Shown here: in pieces, positions 30,873-40,057 of the stretch
Layout of the letters: each line of letters begins with the position of its first letter
How positions within the stretch are numbered: position 1 is the first letter of the stretch
Assembly (NCBI GenBank): GCA_937901395.1
Contig: CALCDB010000187.1
Span: 1-40,860, forward strand
DNA from: an uncultured Verrucomicrobiota bacterium
Lineage (GTDB): Bacteria > Verrucomicrobiota > Kiritimatiellia > RFP12 > UBA1067
DNA length: 40,860 nucleotides
Reading direction: 5' to 3'
Notes under the pieces: generated by a model
What the model saw: only the letters and a program-made list of their open reading frames with translations
Databases searched by the model: none
Told to the model about the DNA's origin: nothing
Position numbers and translations under genes: made by a program

Positions 30873-32374
30873 AGAGCAACAATCCACCAGCGGTAGAGAA
30901 GGCTTCGCAACCTGCTCCGGCCGCAGTTCGCAAGTTCCGCGGACGCAATAACAAGAGCTTTCAACACAACAAGGCGGTGAACAATTCTCCTTTGAGAGGT
31001 TCGAATGGTGAAGAATCTGTAAATCCGCTTCTCAACGCACCTCTCCCAACGGAGCAAAGGGCGGGCGAAGCGGAGGTGGCCGTCAATCCCAATCGCAATC
31101 CAAATTTGGCGGAATATAATCTTTCCGATATTCAGACTTGGCCCGCCCAGCAAATCGTCGATAAGATGATGCCAGGCGCGGATCCGGAAGAGTTGGGCAG
31201 TTATCGAAAGCATGAATTAATATTTGCCGCAATCCGTACCTATCTTGCCAATGGTGGGGCGGTAATCGCTTCCGGGTGTTTGGAAATTGTTCGCGAGGGG
31301 CATGGTTTTCTGCGTTCGGCGAAGAACAATTTCTTGGCATGTCCGGAAGATGTGTTTGTTACGCAGCAGCAGATTCGCCGTCATGCGCTCAGAACGGGGG
31401 ATATCATTGAAGGTCCGATTCGCGATCCTCGCGACAGGGATAGGTTCTTCTGTCTTGGCAATGTGATGACCGTGAATGGCAAGGAGCCATCGGTTGCGGC
31501 TCGTGTAGTGCACTTCGAGAATCTGACGGCGACATTCCCGACTCGCAGGATCATCCTCGAAACCGACCCAAAGGAATTTTCAACGCGTATTATCGACCTC
31601 TTCACGCCGATTGGCTTCGGGCAGCGAGGTTTGATAATCGCTCCTCCAAGAGTAGGCAAGACGGTATTGTTGCAAAAGATGGCGAACGCGATTTCGAAGA
31701 ACCATCCTGAAGCGATTCTTATTATCTTGTTGATCGATGAGCGTCCAGAAGAAGTTACCGATATGCAACGTAACACGAAGGCGATGGTGCTTTCGTCCAC
31801 TTTTGACGAAGAGCCGCAACATCATGTCAATGTAACGGAGATGGTGTTGGAGATGTCTAAGCGGCAAGTTGAGAATGGCAAGGACGTAATCATTCTCATG
31901 GATTCCATTACTCGTATGGCGCGTGCATATAATACCGTTCAGCCACATTCGGGTAAGATTCTCACAGGTGGCGTTGACGCTCTCGCCATGCATCGGCCGA
32001 AGCGCTTCTTTGGAGCTGCGCGTAATATCGAGGGCGGCGGTTCGCTTACGATTGTCGCCACGGGTTTGGTGGATACCGGATCGCGAATGGATGAGGTAAT
32101 CTTTGAAGAATTCAAGGGAACCGGAAATATGGAGATCGTGCTGGATCGTGGGCTTGCGGATAAGCGCATTTTCCCAGCAATTGATATTGATAAGTCTGGC
32201 ACGCGCAAGGAAGATCTGCTGCTTGATCCTGTTGAATTGGAAAAGACATGGGGATTGCGGCGTATCTTGTCGGATGCGGGGGCGGAATCAGCGATGAAGT
32301 CGGTTCTCAATTCAATTAGGAAGACGCAATCCAATCCAGAATTTCTCTTGGCGCTTGATCTTAAGAATTTGTGA
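30836..32374 (+). CDS. rho: Transcription termination factor Rho
   Basis: 512 residues. RNA-dependent hexameric ATPase that ends transcription. A polar, Asn-rich N-terminal extension of about 90 residues precedes the helix bundle (NLSDIQTWPAQQIVDKM), then the RNA-binding cold-shock-like domain (GCLEIVREGHGFLRSA). The ATPase domain has P-loop APPRVGKT (269-276), LLIDERPEEVTDM, MDSITRMARAYN and the Q-loop/R-loop region TGSRMDEVIFEEFKGTGN. The extended N-terminus is common in Bacteroidetes-like phyla. Overlaps coaE by 37 bases and uvrA by 4. Confidence 0.96.
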   Translation: MAEEFDVFADALKSNNPPAVEKASQPAPAAVRKFRGRNNKSFQHNKAVNNSPLRGSNGEESVNPLLNAPLPTEQRAGEAEVAVNPNRNPNLAEYNLSDIQTWPAQQIVDKMMPGADPEELGSYRKHELIFAAIRTYLANGGAVIASGCLEIVREGHGFLRSAKNNFLACPEDVFVTQQQIRRHALRTGDIIEGPIRDPRDRDRFFCLGNVMTVNGKEPSVAARVVHFENLTATFPTRRIILETDPKEFSTRIIDLFTPIGFGQRGLIIAPPRVGKTVLLQKMANAISKNHPEAILIILLIDERPEEVTDMQRNTKAMVLSSTFDEEPQHHVNVTEMVLEMSKRQVENGKDVIILMDSITRMARAYNTVQPHSGKILTGGVDALAMHRPKRFFGAARNIEGGGSLTIVATGLVDTGSRMDEVIFEEFKGTGNMEIVLDRGLADKRIFPAIDIDKSGTRKEDLLLDPVELEKTWGLRRILSDAGAESAMKSVLNSIRKTQSNPEFLLALDLKNL

Positions 32375-35133
32375 GCGATATAGTAATAAAAGGTGCGCGG
32401 GTGCATAACTTGCGGGGAATCGATGTTAGGATTCCCCGCAATTCACTTACTGTGATTACTGGGCTTTCTGGAAGCGGGAAATCTTCACTTGCCTTTGATA
32501 CCCTCTATGCAGAAGGGCAACGCCGTTATGTTGAGAGCTTAAGCGCTTATGCTCGACAATTCCTTGATCGTCTTGCCAAGCCAGATGTCGAGCATATAGA
32601 CGGGCTTTCGCCTGCTATCTCAATTGAACAGCGAACGACGAGCGGTAATCCGCGATCAATCGTTGCGACTATTACGGAGATTCATGATTATTTGCGCATA
32701 CTCTATGGAGCGATTGCGACGCCGCATTGTCCTAAATGCGGCAAGGTCGTTACTCGCCAATCGGCAGAGCAGATTGTGGACGTAATTTCGAATGGGACTG
32801 GTAAGGTCGTTATTTCGGCTCCAGTGGTGAAGGGGAAGAAAGGCCGCCACGAAGACGTCTTTGCGATGCTCAAGCGAAATGGCTTCGTGAGGGTAAAAGT
32901 GGATGGGGAAATTTATTTATTGGAAGAAGTTCCCGAGTTGGATAAGAAGCGAGCACATACGATTGATGTAGTCGTTGATCGCCTTGTATTGCCTTGTAAT
33001 CGTTCGCGGTTAACGGATAGCGTGGAGTTGGCGCTTAAGACTGGCAATGGTATTCTATACATAAACGATACCATTTATTCGGAATTGAACGCGTGCCCCG
33101 ATTGTGGAATTTCCTTTGAGGAATTAAGGCCGCGCTCGTTTTCCTTTAATTCACCTTTCGGGGCGTGTCCAACTTGCGCAGGGTTGGGGTCGTTATATTA
33201 TTTTGATGAGGATCTTGTAGTTCCGGATCGTTCCCTGCCATTGCGGGAGTGCATTCACCCGTGGCGGCGTGCAGGGCATAATGCCATCATGTATTATAAT
33301 GCGCTTTTGGAACAAATCGCCAAGCAATATAAGGTTAAGCTTTCAACGCCATACGAAGAATTGCCGGCCAAGTTCAGGCATAATTTGATGCACGGCTTTA
33401 AGGATGATCTCATATTGCCATGGAGAAGCGTGGATCGTCCATTTGAAGGCGTCTTGGCTACATTGAAGCGCTATTTAGAAGAGGCCAAGGATGATGAGAC
33501 GCGGGAGAAGTGGGAGGCGTATCAAAGCTTCAAAACTTGTCCTGATTGTCATGGGGCTCGGTTGCGGCCAGAATCGCGCGTGGCAACAATCGCCGGAAAG
33601 ACCATCGTTGAGGTGATGGCGATGCCAGTTGGGGAGGCATTAACGTTTTTCAACTCGCTTGCCGAAGATAGCGAGCTTGCCAAGAAGATGTCGCCGATGA
33701 GAGATATTCTTCGGGAAGTCATCAGGCGGCTCAAATTCTTATTGGATGTGGGGCTCGATTATCTCACGCTTGATCGTGCGAGCGCTACGCTATCTGGTGG
33801 AGAGATGCAACGTATTCGCCTCGCCACTCAAATTGGTAGCGGGCTTACGGGAGTGCTATATGTGTTGGATGAGCCCACGATCGGGCTTCATCCACGCGAT
33901 AACGAGCGATTGATCGCGACCTTAAAGGAGTTGCGGGATCGTGGGAATACCGTCGTAATTGTCGAGCACGACGAGGAGATGATGCGAGCGGCGGATTACA
34001 TCATAGATCTTGGGCCGGGCGCCGGGCGTGAAGGCGGCGAGGTTATGTATCAGGGCGATTTTGCCGGGCTCGTAAATTCGCCTTCGCTCACGGGGCGATA
34101 TCTTTCGGGCGCCATTCAACGAGTAGCGAATACAAAGCCACAGGAGAAAACCGAAAAGTATTTGGTGTTATCGGGTGCTTCGGAGCATAATCTCAAGAAC
34201 ATCAGCGTAAAGATACCGGTAGGTTCGTTCACGGTAGTTACGGGAGTATCTGGCTCGGGTAAGTCGACCCTGGTGGACGAAACCCTGAAATGTGCTTTGA
34301 TGCGTCATTTTTACGGCTCGAAGGTTGCGGTAGGCAAGTATCGCAAATTGACGGGGATGGAGCACTTTGATAAGGTAATAGAGATTGACCAATCGCCAAT
34401 TGGTCGTACGCCACGTTCCAACCCAGCTACGTATGTTGGCTTTTTCTCTGAAATTCGTGAGCTGTTTTCCAAGACGGAGGGCGCGAAGGCGCGAGGATAT
34501 TCAGCTGGTCGCTTTTCCTTCAATGTGAAGGGCGGGCGCTGCGAGGTGTGCTCAGGCGATGGCGTGAGGAAGTTGGAAATGAGCTTCCTGCCGGATGCGT
34601 TCGTTACTTGCGAGCAATGCAACGGCAAGCGATTCAATGCGGAGACGCTTGAAGTAACTTATGGCGGCAAGAACATCGCCGAGGTTTTGGAGATGACGGT
34701 AACGGAGGCCTGCGCATTTTTCGCGAAGGTGCCTTCGCTCGCGCGCAAGCTAAAGACGTTGGTAGATGTCGGGCTTGGTTACGTGGCATTGGGACAATCG
34801 TCAACGACGCTATCGGGGGGAGAGGCGCAACGCATTAAACTCGCGACCGAACTTTCGCGTCGCGCGACGGGCAGAACGCTATATCTACTGGATGAGCCAA
34901 CGACGGGATTGCACTTCGATGATGTGGCGAAATTAATGCAATTATTGCTGAAATTGCGCGATCAAGGCAATACTATCGTCGTTATCGAACATAATATCGA
35001 CGTAATTAAATGCGCGGATTGGGTTATTGATTTAGGTCCAAATGGCGGCGATAGCGGCGGCAATCTTGTCTATCAAGGTCCGGTTGCAGGATTAAAGGGG
35101 TGTGCAAATTCTTTTACTGGCCTGTTCCTTTAG
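32371..35133 (+). CDS. uvrA: Excinuclease ABC subunit A
   Basis: 920 residues. DNA-damage recognition ATPase of nucleotide excision repair. Two ABC halves: GLSGSGKSS (31-39) with LSGGEMQRIRLATQ and DEPTIGLHPRDN in the first, and GVSGSGKST with LSGGEAQRIKLATE and DEPTTGLHFDD in the second. Zinc-binding pairs include CPDCG ... CPTC and CEVC ... CEQC. The GTG start overlaps the rho stop (GTGA). Standard length; nothing unusual. Confidence 0.97.
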   Translation: MSDIVIKGARVHNLRGIDVRIPRNSLTVITGLSGSGKSSLAFDTLYAEGQRRYVESLSAYARQFLDRLAKPDVEHIDGLSPAISIEQRTTSGNPRSIVATITEIHDYLRILYGAIATPHCPKCGKVVTRQSAEQIVDVISNGTGKVVISAPVVKGKKGRHEDVFAMLKRNGFVRVKVDGEIYLLEEVPELDKKRAHTIDVVVDRLVLPCNRSRLTDSVELALKTGNGILYINDTIYSELNACPDCGISFEELRPRSFSFNSPFGACPTCAGLGSLYYFDEDLVVPDRSLPLRECIHPWRRAGHNAIMYYNALLEQIAKQYKVKLSTPYEELPAKFRHNLMHGFKDDLILPWRSVDRPFEGVLATLKRYLEEAKDDETREKWEAYQSFKTCPDCHGARLRPESRVATIAGKTIVEVMAMPVGEALTFFNSLAEDSELAKKMSPMRDILREVIRRLKFLLDVGLDYLTLDRASATLSGGEMQRIRLATQIGSGLTGVLYVLDEPTIGLHPRDNERLIATLKELRDRGNTVVIVEHDEEMMRAADYIIDLGPGAGREGGEVMYQGDFAGLVNSPSLTGRYLSGAIQRVANTKPQEKTEKYLVLSGASEHNLKNISVKIPVGSFTVVTGVSGSGKSTLVDETLKCALMRHFYGSKVAVGKYRKLTGMEHFDKVIEIDQSPIGRTPRSNPATYVGFFSEIRELFSKTEGAKARGYSAGRFSFNVKGGRCEVCSGDGVRKLEMSFLPDAFVTCEQCNGKRFNAETLEVTYGGKNIAEVLEMTVTEACAFFAKVPSLARKLKTLVDVGLGYVALGQSSTTLSGGEAQRIKLATELSRRATGRTLYLLDEPTTGLHFDDVAKLMQLLLKLRDQGNTIVVIEHNIDVIKCADWVIDLGPNGGDSGGNLVYQGPVAGLKGCANSFTGLFL

Positions 35134-35153
35134 TCACAAATTTTTGATATAAT
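35133..35153 (+). promoter_or_regulatory. Extended -10 promoter of the C10 peptidase gene, apparently leaderless
   Basis: The sequence cacaaatttttgatataat has TATAAT at 35148-35153, exactly 7 bases before ATG 35161, so the predicted start of transcription is at the ATG. There is no Shine-Dalgarno in the 27-base gap. It matches 11936-11956 at 19 of 21 positions. Confidence 0.65.
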
Positions 35154-35160
35154 CCACAGT

Positions 35161-38100
35161 ATGAATCTTAAAAGACTTTTTGTAGGGGCGGCGTCGCTCC
35201 TCGCATCGTTCACGGTGTTCGCGGAAGCGACGACTTCCAGCGACGCAATGTTGGTGGCCAAGGGTTGGCTTGATCAAAACCCGAATGCATTCGGCGAGTT
35301 TGGTTTGGCTGAGTCGGTAACCGCCGAGAAAAATGCTGCAGGCGAAACCCTGTGGTATTTGGTAAAGTTCTCCAATGGCGCGATGGTCGTTTCGCCCGAT
35401 ACGGAGATTGAGCCGATAATCGCGGTAATGCCGATTTCGGATGGAGTGATTCCAGAGAAGCATCCTTTGCGGGCGATGTTGATGGGCGATCTTCCTCAGC
35501 GTATTGCAATCGCCAAGGCGAAGGCCAATCAGCCGCGCTTGATGAACACGATGTCGGTTACGGGCAATGGCGCGGTGCCGAGCCCATCGGCGAAGTGGGA
35601 ACGGCTGAAGATGGCTGGCGAGGGGAAGATTATGCATAACTTCAGCCAGCGCAATCCTGATGTAGTAGTTAAGTTGCTTGATGGGTGGTCCTCGCCCAGC
35701 ACGCAGGGCGATGTGCAGACCTTGCGATTCTGGAACCAAGATGTCAGCCGCTCGTATTTTACGAACGACAAGGTGTTCAATGTATATACGCCGAACAATT
35801 ATTATTGCGGTTGCGTAGCCACGGCCGGAGCGGCGGTGTTGCACTATTTCAGGGTTCCGCGCGGGCGTTCCGGGTATGAGCAATCATGCATGGTGGATGA
35901 TGAGACGGTAACGTTATCCACGCGTGGCGGCGAATACGATTGGTCGTTAATTGACGATCAGCGGCTGACGCATCGCGTTCCCATTGCGCTTAACGATAAG
36001 CAAGTCGATTTGCTCGGCAGGGTGGCGTACGATGTTGGCGTGAGCTGCAACATGATGTATGGCGAGGATGGTTCTGGCGCGTATCCTTCCAATTTGGCGC
36101 GCGGCCTCTACGAGGCCTTTGACGTTGAGAGCGTGCAATGCGTAAACCCAGATGGCATGGAGTATTATAACATCGATTCCGCGCACTATCCAAAGCTCAT
36201 CTATAATCAGATTCGCGGTGGCGCGCCGGTAATTCTTGGCATCAACGATGCGAATTTGAATAGCGGTCACGAAGTAGTGGCGGCGGGATATGCGTATGAT
36301 GTGGATAAGACGGAATACACCTATGTGTTTCTTGGTTGGGGCGGGCAGAACGATGCGTGGTATTCGCTTCCGAGAATCGATACCAAGGCGACGGCGGAAG
36401 GCGGTTGGTTCGAGGCGTGCTTCATAACCTCGCTCATTACCGAAATCGCTCCCGATGGGTGCCATATTCCAATCGTCGGGCGCGTCGTTGACGAGGATGG
36501 TTACGGTATCGAGGAGGCGGAGGTTACGCTTCCTAACAACGAGGTCGTAATTTCCGATGCGAATGGTTATTGGGGCGGCAGAATCTCCGCGGATGACTGC
36601 ACGGGGGAAATCGTCGATCCATTGGGCGAAGGGCATAGATTCGCCGTGGGTGATTTGGCGAGAAACCCAGATGGTCGTAATGCGGTCGGAGCTTCGCGCT
36701 TAGCCGGCGCCTTGCCTGGCGATTTCAACTTCGTAATTGATTCCAAGTCGGGGTTCTTGCGCATATATTCTGATTTCCGCATCGCCCAACGTAAGGCCAT
36801 CAAAGATGGCAAGCTCCTCTACGTGATTGGCGGAACCGATACCAATCTCGTGCAAGATCTGAAGCGTGAAATGCGCAGTGAAGCCGATAAGTATTCGGAT
36901 TTCGTCGTCTTGAGTGTAGATGCCAAGCTTTATACTACGCTCATCACCGAATCGGTGCAACATGGCTGCTTTGATCCACGCGTATTCACGCCGAAAGGCA
37001 AGTGGGATGCGGAGAATGGACTTTGGGAAGAGGAGCCCGAAACTTGGGGCGGAGGAGAGAAGCGCGGCGTGATTTCGTTTAAGCTTACCGGCCCCAACGC
37101 GGTATCGGCTTCAGTTGGTTATAATTGGTATACTTATTCGGTGGAAGTTGAGTATAAGGATGGTATCACAAGAAAGTTCCCGTCGGAGTTGTTGGTGTGG
37201 TCGTTGGACGATGATACCAAGGCGAAGATACTTAGCGGAGAGTTGAACCCCACGAAGGGCGCCGATGGAACCGTTACCCTGAAAGTTGAGACGGGCGACT
37301 TGTATGATCCGGAAATCGTGAATGGATTGTTCAGCCAGGCATACACCGATCAGATCATCGTCGAGTTCTATCCAGAGCCGATAAAGTTCTCGCAACCGAC
37401 GCCGGAAAATGGATACAACTTGATTGTGGATGGCGGGGATATGCCGCTCAATCAGTATCTTACCTATGTTGCGTTCAAGGGGTCGGTAAGCCCAAGCGGA
37501 ACCAATCCCGCAATTCGCATAGCCGGCGAAAAATATACGGCGAAGGCGAATGCGACGGTTACGATCAGCAACAACTATATCTTCAAGTGCATTGGCTACG
37601 AGCTTTGGAAGGACGGCGCATTGGTGGAGTCCGGCGACTTTGACGAGAGCTCCAAGGATTATGGCGCATCGGGAACGAAGATCAAGCAGTATGGCGTGGA
37701 GTTCATCGTCGACTCCGATGATATCGTAGTCAAGTGGAGATGGGTTACGGATAAGTGCTGGATTCAAACAAGCTCGAAGAATTGCACGATTGACCAGAAT
37801 CCACAATACGTGAACTACAATGAGGCGTTGACGATTACGGCGACGCCGCCAAGCGGGTACACGATGGAAGGGACCGTTGCCGGTTGGCAGGGTTGCGAAG
37901 AGGACGAAATTCTCTCGCCTTTGCAAGCGTCGGTGAAGGCCGATAAGGTCCGTTCGGTGAAGGCGATTGCCTTCTCGAAGTACAATCCGGAAACCATAGA
38001 GGAGAATCCCGAGGAACTATTGCTGTCGCGTGGATACAAGTTCACGCTTGCGAATAGCGTGGGGGCGAAAGCGAAGAAGACCACGGTTCGCATTACCTAT

Positions 38101-38343
38101 GATACGGAAGCGCTTATGCCCCAGCCGTGCGCGCTGACCATCGGACCCGAGGGGGGAACGATCATAGTCGAGAATGGCGCGGCGGGCTTTGAATATGTGA
38201 TTGAAGGCAAGGCAGGTCTTCTGGGCGAGTGGGCGCCGATTTGCTCGCAGAAGGCGACCGTCAATGGTCCGTTGACGTTGGTCGTGCCCGCGAGCGATGC
38301 CGAGCAGGCCTTCTATAGAATAACGGTGAAGCTGGAAGAGTAA
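35161..38343 (+). CDS. Secreted C10 (streptopain-type) cysteine peptidase with long beta-rich tail
   Basis: 1060 residues. Signal peptide (KRLFVGAASLLASFTVFA), then a Spi-like inhibitory propeptide (about 25-110: MLVAKGWLDQNPN, VKFSNGAMVVSPDTEIEPIIAV). The peptidase core covers about 170-430, with nucleophile Cys218 in YYCGCVATAGAAVLHYF, His370 in NSGHEVVAAGY and FLGWGGQNDAWY after it. A carboxypeptidase-regulatory-like domain follows (VGRVVDEDGYGIEEAEVTLP, about 440-500). The last 550 residues are beta-rich repeats and end in AFYRITVKLEE, without a PEP-CTERM tail. It probably degrades external protein. Cys216 is next to the nucleophile and may be a second thiol. Confidence 0.85.
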   Translation: MNLKRLFVGAASLLASFTVFAEATTSSDAMLVAKGWLDQNPNAFGEFGLAESVTAEKNAAGETLWYLVKFSNGAMVVSPDTEIEPIIAVMPISDGVIPEKHPLRAMLMGDLPQRIAIAKAKANQPRLMNTMSVTGNGAVPSPSAKWERLKMAGEGKIMHNFSQRNPDVVVKLLDGWSSPSTQGDVQTLRFWNQDVSRSYFTNDKVFNVYTPNNYYCGCVATAGAAVLHYFRVPRGRSGYEQSCMVDDETVTLSTRGGEYDWSLIDDQRLTHRVPIALNDKQVDLLGRVAYDVGVSCNMMYGEDGSGAYPSNLARGLYEAFDVESVQCVNPDGMEYYNIDSAHYPKLIYNQIRGGAPVILGINDANLNSGHEVVAAGYAYDVDKTEYTYVFLGWGGQNDAWYSLPRIDTKATAEGGWFEACFITSLITEIAPDGCHIPIVGRVVDEDGYGIEEAEVTLPNNEVVISDANGYWGGRISADDCTGEIVDPLGEGHRFAVGDLARNPDGRNAVGASRLAGALPGDFNFVIDSKSGFLRIYSDFRIAQRKAIKDGKLLYVIGGTDTNLVQDLKREMRSEADKYSDFVVLSVDAKLYTTLITESVQHGCFDPRVFTPKGKWDAENGLWEEEPETWGGGEKRGVISFKLTGPNAVSASVGYNWYTYSVEVEYKDGITRKFPSELLVWSLDDDTKAKILSGELNPTKGADGTVTLKVETGDLYDPEIVNGLFSQAYTDQIIVEFYPEPIKFSQPTPENGYNLIVDGGDMPLNQYLTYVAFKGSVSPSGTNPAIRIAGEKYTAKANATVTISNNYIFKCIGYELWKDGALVESGDFDESSKDYGASGTKIKQYGVEFIVDSDDIVVKWRWVTDKCWIQTSSKNCTIDQNPQYVNYNEALTITATPPSGYTMEGTVAGWQGCEEDEILSPLQASVKADKVRSVKAIAFSKYNPETIEENPEELLLSRGYKFTLANSVGAKAKKTTVRITYDTEALMPQPCALTIGPEGGTIIVENGAAGFEYVIEGKAGLLGEWAPICSQKATVNGPLTLVVPASDAEQAFYRITVKLEE

Positions 38344-38378
38344 TATAGCATCAACAATTTAAATGAGGAACTAAGCAA

Positions 38379-39410
38379 ATGGCGAGCAAGGTAAAGGAGA
38401 AATCGGAAACAGGCAACACCACATTGGATGGCGTAATGGCGTTGATCCGCAGGGAATTTGGCGAGATGGCGATTATGCGGCTTGGGTCGGATTGCGTCAA
38501 GGATGTTCCGGTTATTTCCACTGGGGCGTTGAGTCTTGATTTGGCGTTAGGCGTAGGCGGTTTGCCACGTGGAAGAATCGTCGAATGTTATGGCCATGAA
38601 TCATCGGGCAAGACTACCTTGGCGCTTCATGCGGTTGCGAATGCGCAGAAGGCGGGCGGAATCGCGGCGTTCATTGATGCGGAGCATGCGCTTGATCCGG
38701 CTTACGCGAAACGCATTGGCGTCGACTTGGATAATCTCATTATTTCTCAGCCCAATTGTGGCGAAGAGGCGCTTACCATTTGCGAGCAATTGGTGAAATC
38801 CGGTGCGCTTGATGTTGTGGTGGTGGATTCCGTTGCCGCGCTTACCCCGCAGGCGGAAATTGATGGCGAGATGGGCGATTCGCACATGGGCCTGCAGGCG
38901 CGCCTAATGTCGCAAGCGATGCGCAAGCTTACCGCCTCGATCGCCAAGACGAAGACGCTACTCATCTTCACCAATCAAATTCGCGATAAGATCGGCATTG
39001 TATTCGGCAACCCCGAAACCACTCCTGGCGGTAAGGCATTGAAGTTTTATAGCTCTTGCCGTCTGCAAGTATCCCGCATCAATGTCGTAAAGGATGCGTC
39101 CAATGCGGTAATCGGTAGCCGTACGCGCGTAAAGGTCGTGAAGAATAAGGTGGCGCCGCCCTTTACCGAAGCGGAATTTGATATTCTTTATTCCTGCGGT
39201 ATTTCGTACGAGGGTTCGGTGTTGGATGCCGCGTTGGTGCGCAACGTCGTCGAGCGCCGCGGTAGTTGGCTTTCGTTTAATGGCAGTCAACTCGGTCAAG
39301 GCCAGATGGCGGCGATGGAATACCTTAAGGCGCATCCGGAAGTTACTGCGCAAATCGTCGAGAAGGTAAAGGCGGCTCCCGCTCCTGAGGCCACATCGAC
39401 TAAGGCATGA
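38379..39410 (+). CDS. recA: Recombinase A
   Basis: 343 residues. Forms ATP-dependent filaments on single-stranded DNA for recombination and SOS induction. Walker A is at 72-80 and reads GHESSGKTT where nearly all RecA have GPESSGKTT. Other motifs are standard: AAFIDAEHALDP, VVVDSVAALTPQAEIDGEMGDSH and FGNPETTPGGKALKFYSS. GAGGA 9-10 bases before the ATG. No obvious LexA site in the 35-base gap. The 3' end overlaps queC by 4 bases. Confidence 0.96.
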   Translation: MASKVKEKSETGNTTLDGVMALIRREFGEMAIMRLGSDCVKDVPVISTGALSLDLALGVGGLPRGRIVECYGHESSGKTTLALHAVANAQKAGGIAAFIDAEHALDPAYAKRIGVDLDNLIISQPNCGEEALTICEQLVKSGALDVVVVDSVAALTPQAEIDGEMGDSHMGLQARLMSQAMRKLTASIAKTKTLLIFTNQIRDKIGIVFGNPETTPGGKALKFYSSCRLQVSRINVVKDASNAVIGSRTRVKVVKNKVAPPFTEAEFDILYSCGISYEGSVLDAALVRNVVERRGSWLSFNGSQLGQGQMAAMEYLKAHPEVTAQIVEKVKAAPAPEATSTKA

Positions 39411-40057
39411 AGGCGGTAGTCGTCCTTTCGGGCGGACAGGACTCCGCCCTATGCCTCGCCTTGGCGGTAAAGAGATATGGGGCGAGCGAAGTGGCGGCCA
39501 TTTCATTTGAGTATGGCCAACTTCATAAGCTTGAGATTAAGTATGCCCGTAAGATGGCCAAGCATTTCAAGGTAGCGGAATTCAAGCTCGTCAAGCTCGA
39601 CTTTTACAACACGATTACCGATAATGCGCTTATGAACGGGCGCTTGCCGATTCGCAAGGGCAAGGTATGCCCCAATACCGTAGTCGAGGGACGCAACGCG
39701 CTCTTCTTGATGTTGGCGGCGATTTGGGCGAAGTCGTTGGGCGCGAAGGATATCTACACCGGCGTATCGGAGGCGGACTATTCCGGCTACCCTGATTGTC
39801 GCGAGGTGTTCATCCGTTCTCAGCAACGCACGATATGTTTGGCGCTTGATTATCCGATTAATATCGTCACGCCGTTTATGCACAAGACCAAGGTGTATGA
39901 GTGGGCGTTGAGCGCGAAGCTCGGCATCTTCGACCTTATAAAGAACGAAACCGTAACTTGCTATAATGGTATTCCCGGTAGTGGCTGCGGAAAGTGTCCT
40001 TCTTGCAAACTTCGCAATCGCGCCTTGAAGGAATATGAAGCTTCTATTCGAGGATGA
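39407..40057 (+). CDS. queC: 7-cyano-7-deazaguanine synthase
   Basis: 216 residues. Converts 7-carboxy-7-deazaguanine to preQ0 with ATP and ammonia. The PP-loop SGGQDSALCLA is at 8-18, GRNALFLMLAA in the centre, and the zinc-binding C-terminus has the cysteines of CGKCPSCKLR plus an upstream CYNG. Together with queF and tgt it gives three queuosine genes in the window. Its ATG overlaps the recA stop. Confidence 0.95.
   Translation: MKAVVVLSGGQDSALCLALAVKRYGASEVAAISFEYGQLHKLEIKYARKMAKHFKVAEFKLVKLDFYNTITDNALMNGRLPIRKGKVCPNTVVEGRNALFLMLAAIWAKSLGAKDIYTGVSEADYSGYPDCREVFIRSQQRTICLALDYPINIVTPFMHKTKVYEWALSAKLGIFDLIKNETVTCYNGIPGSGCGKCPSCKLRNRALKEYEASIRG

Noticed and set aside
35134..35883. 249-codon minus-strand frame opposite the C10 peptidase
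   Set aside because: It covers the signal peptide, propeptide and catalytic Cys of a clear peptidase; shadow ORF.
37111..37926. 271-codon minus-strand frame in the C10 peptidase tail
   Set aside because: Arg-rich shadow without motifs; the plus frame continues uninterrupted through the peptidase.
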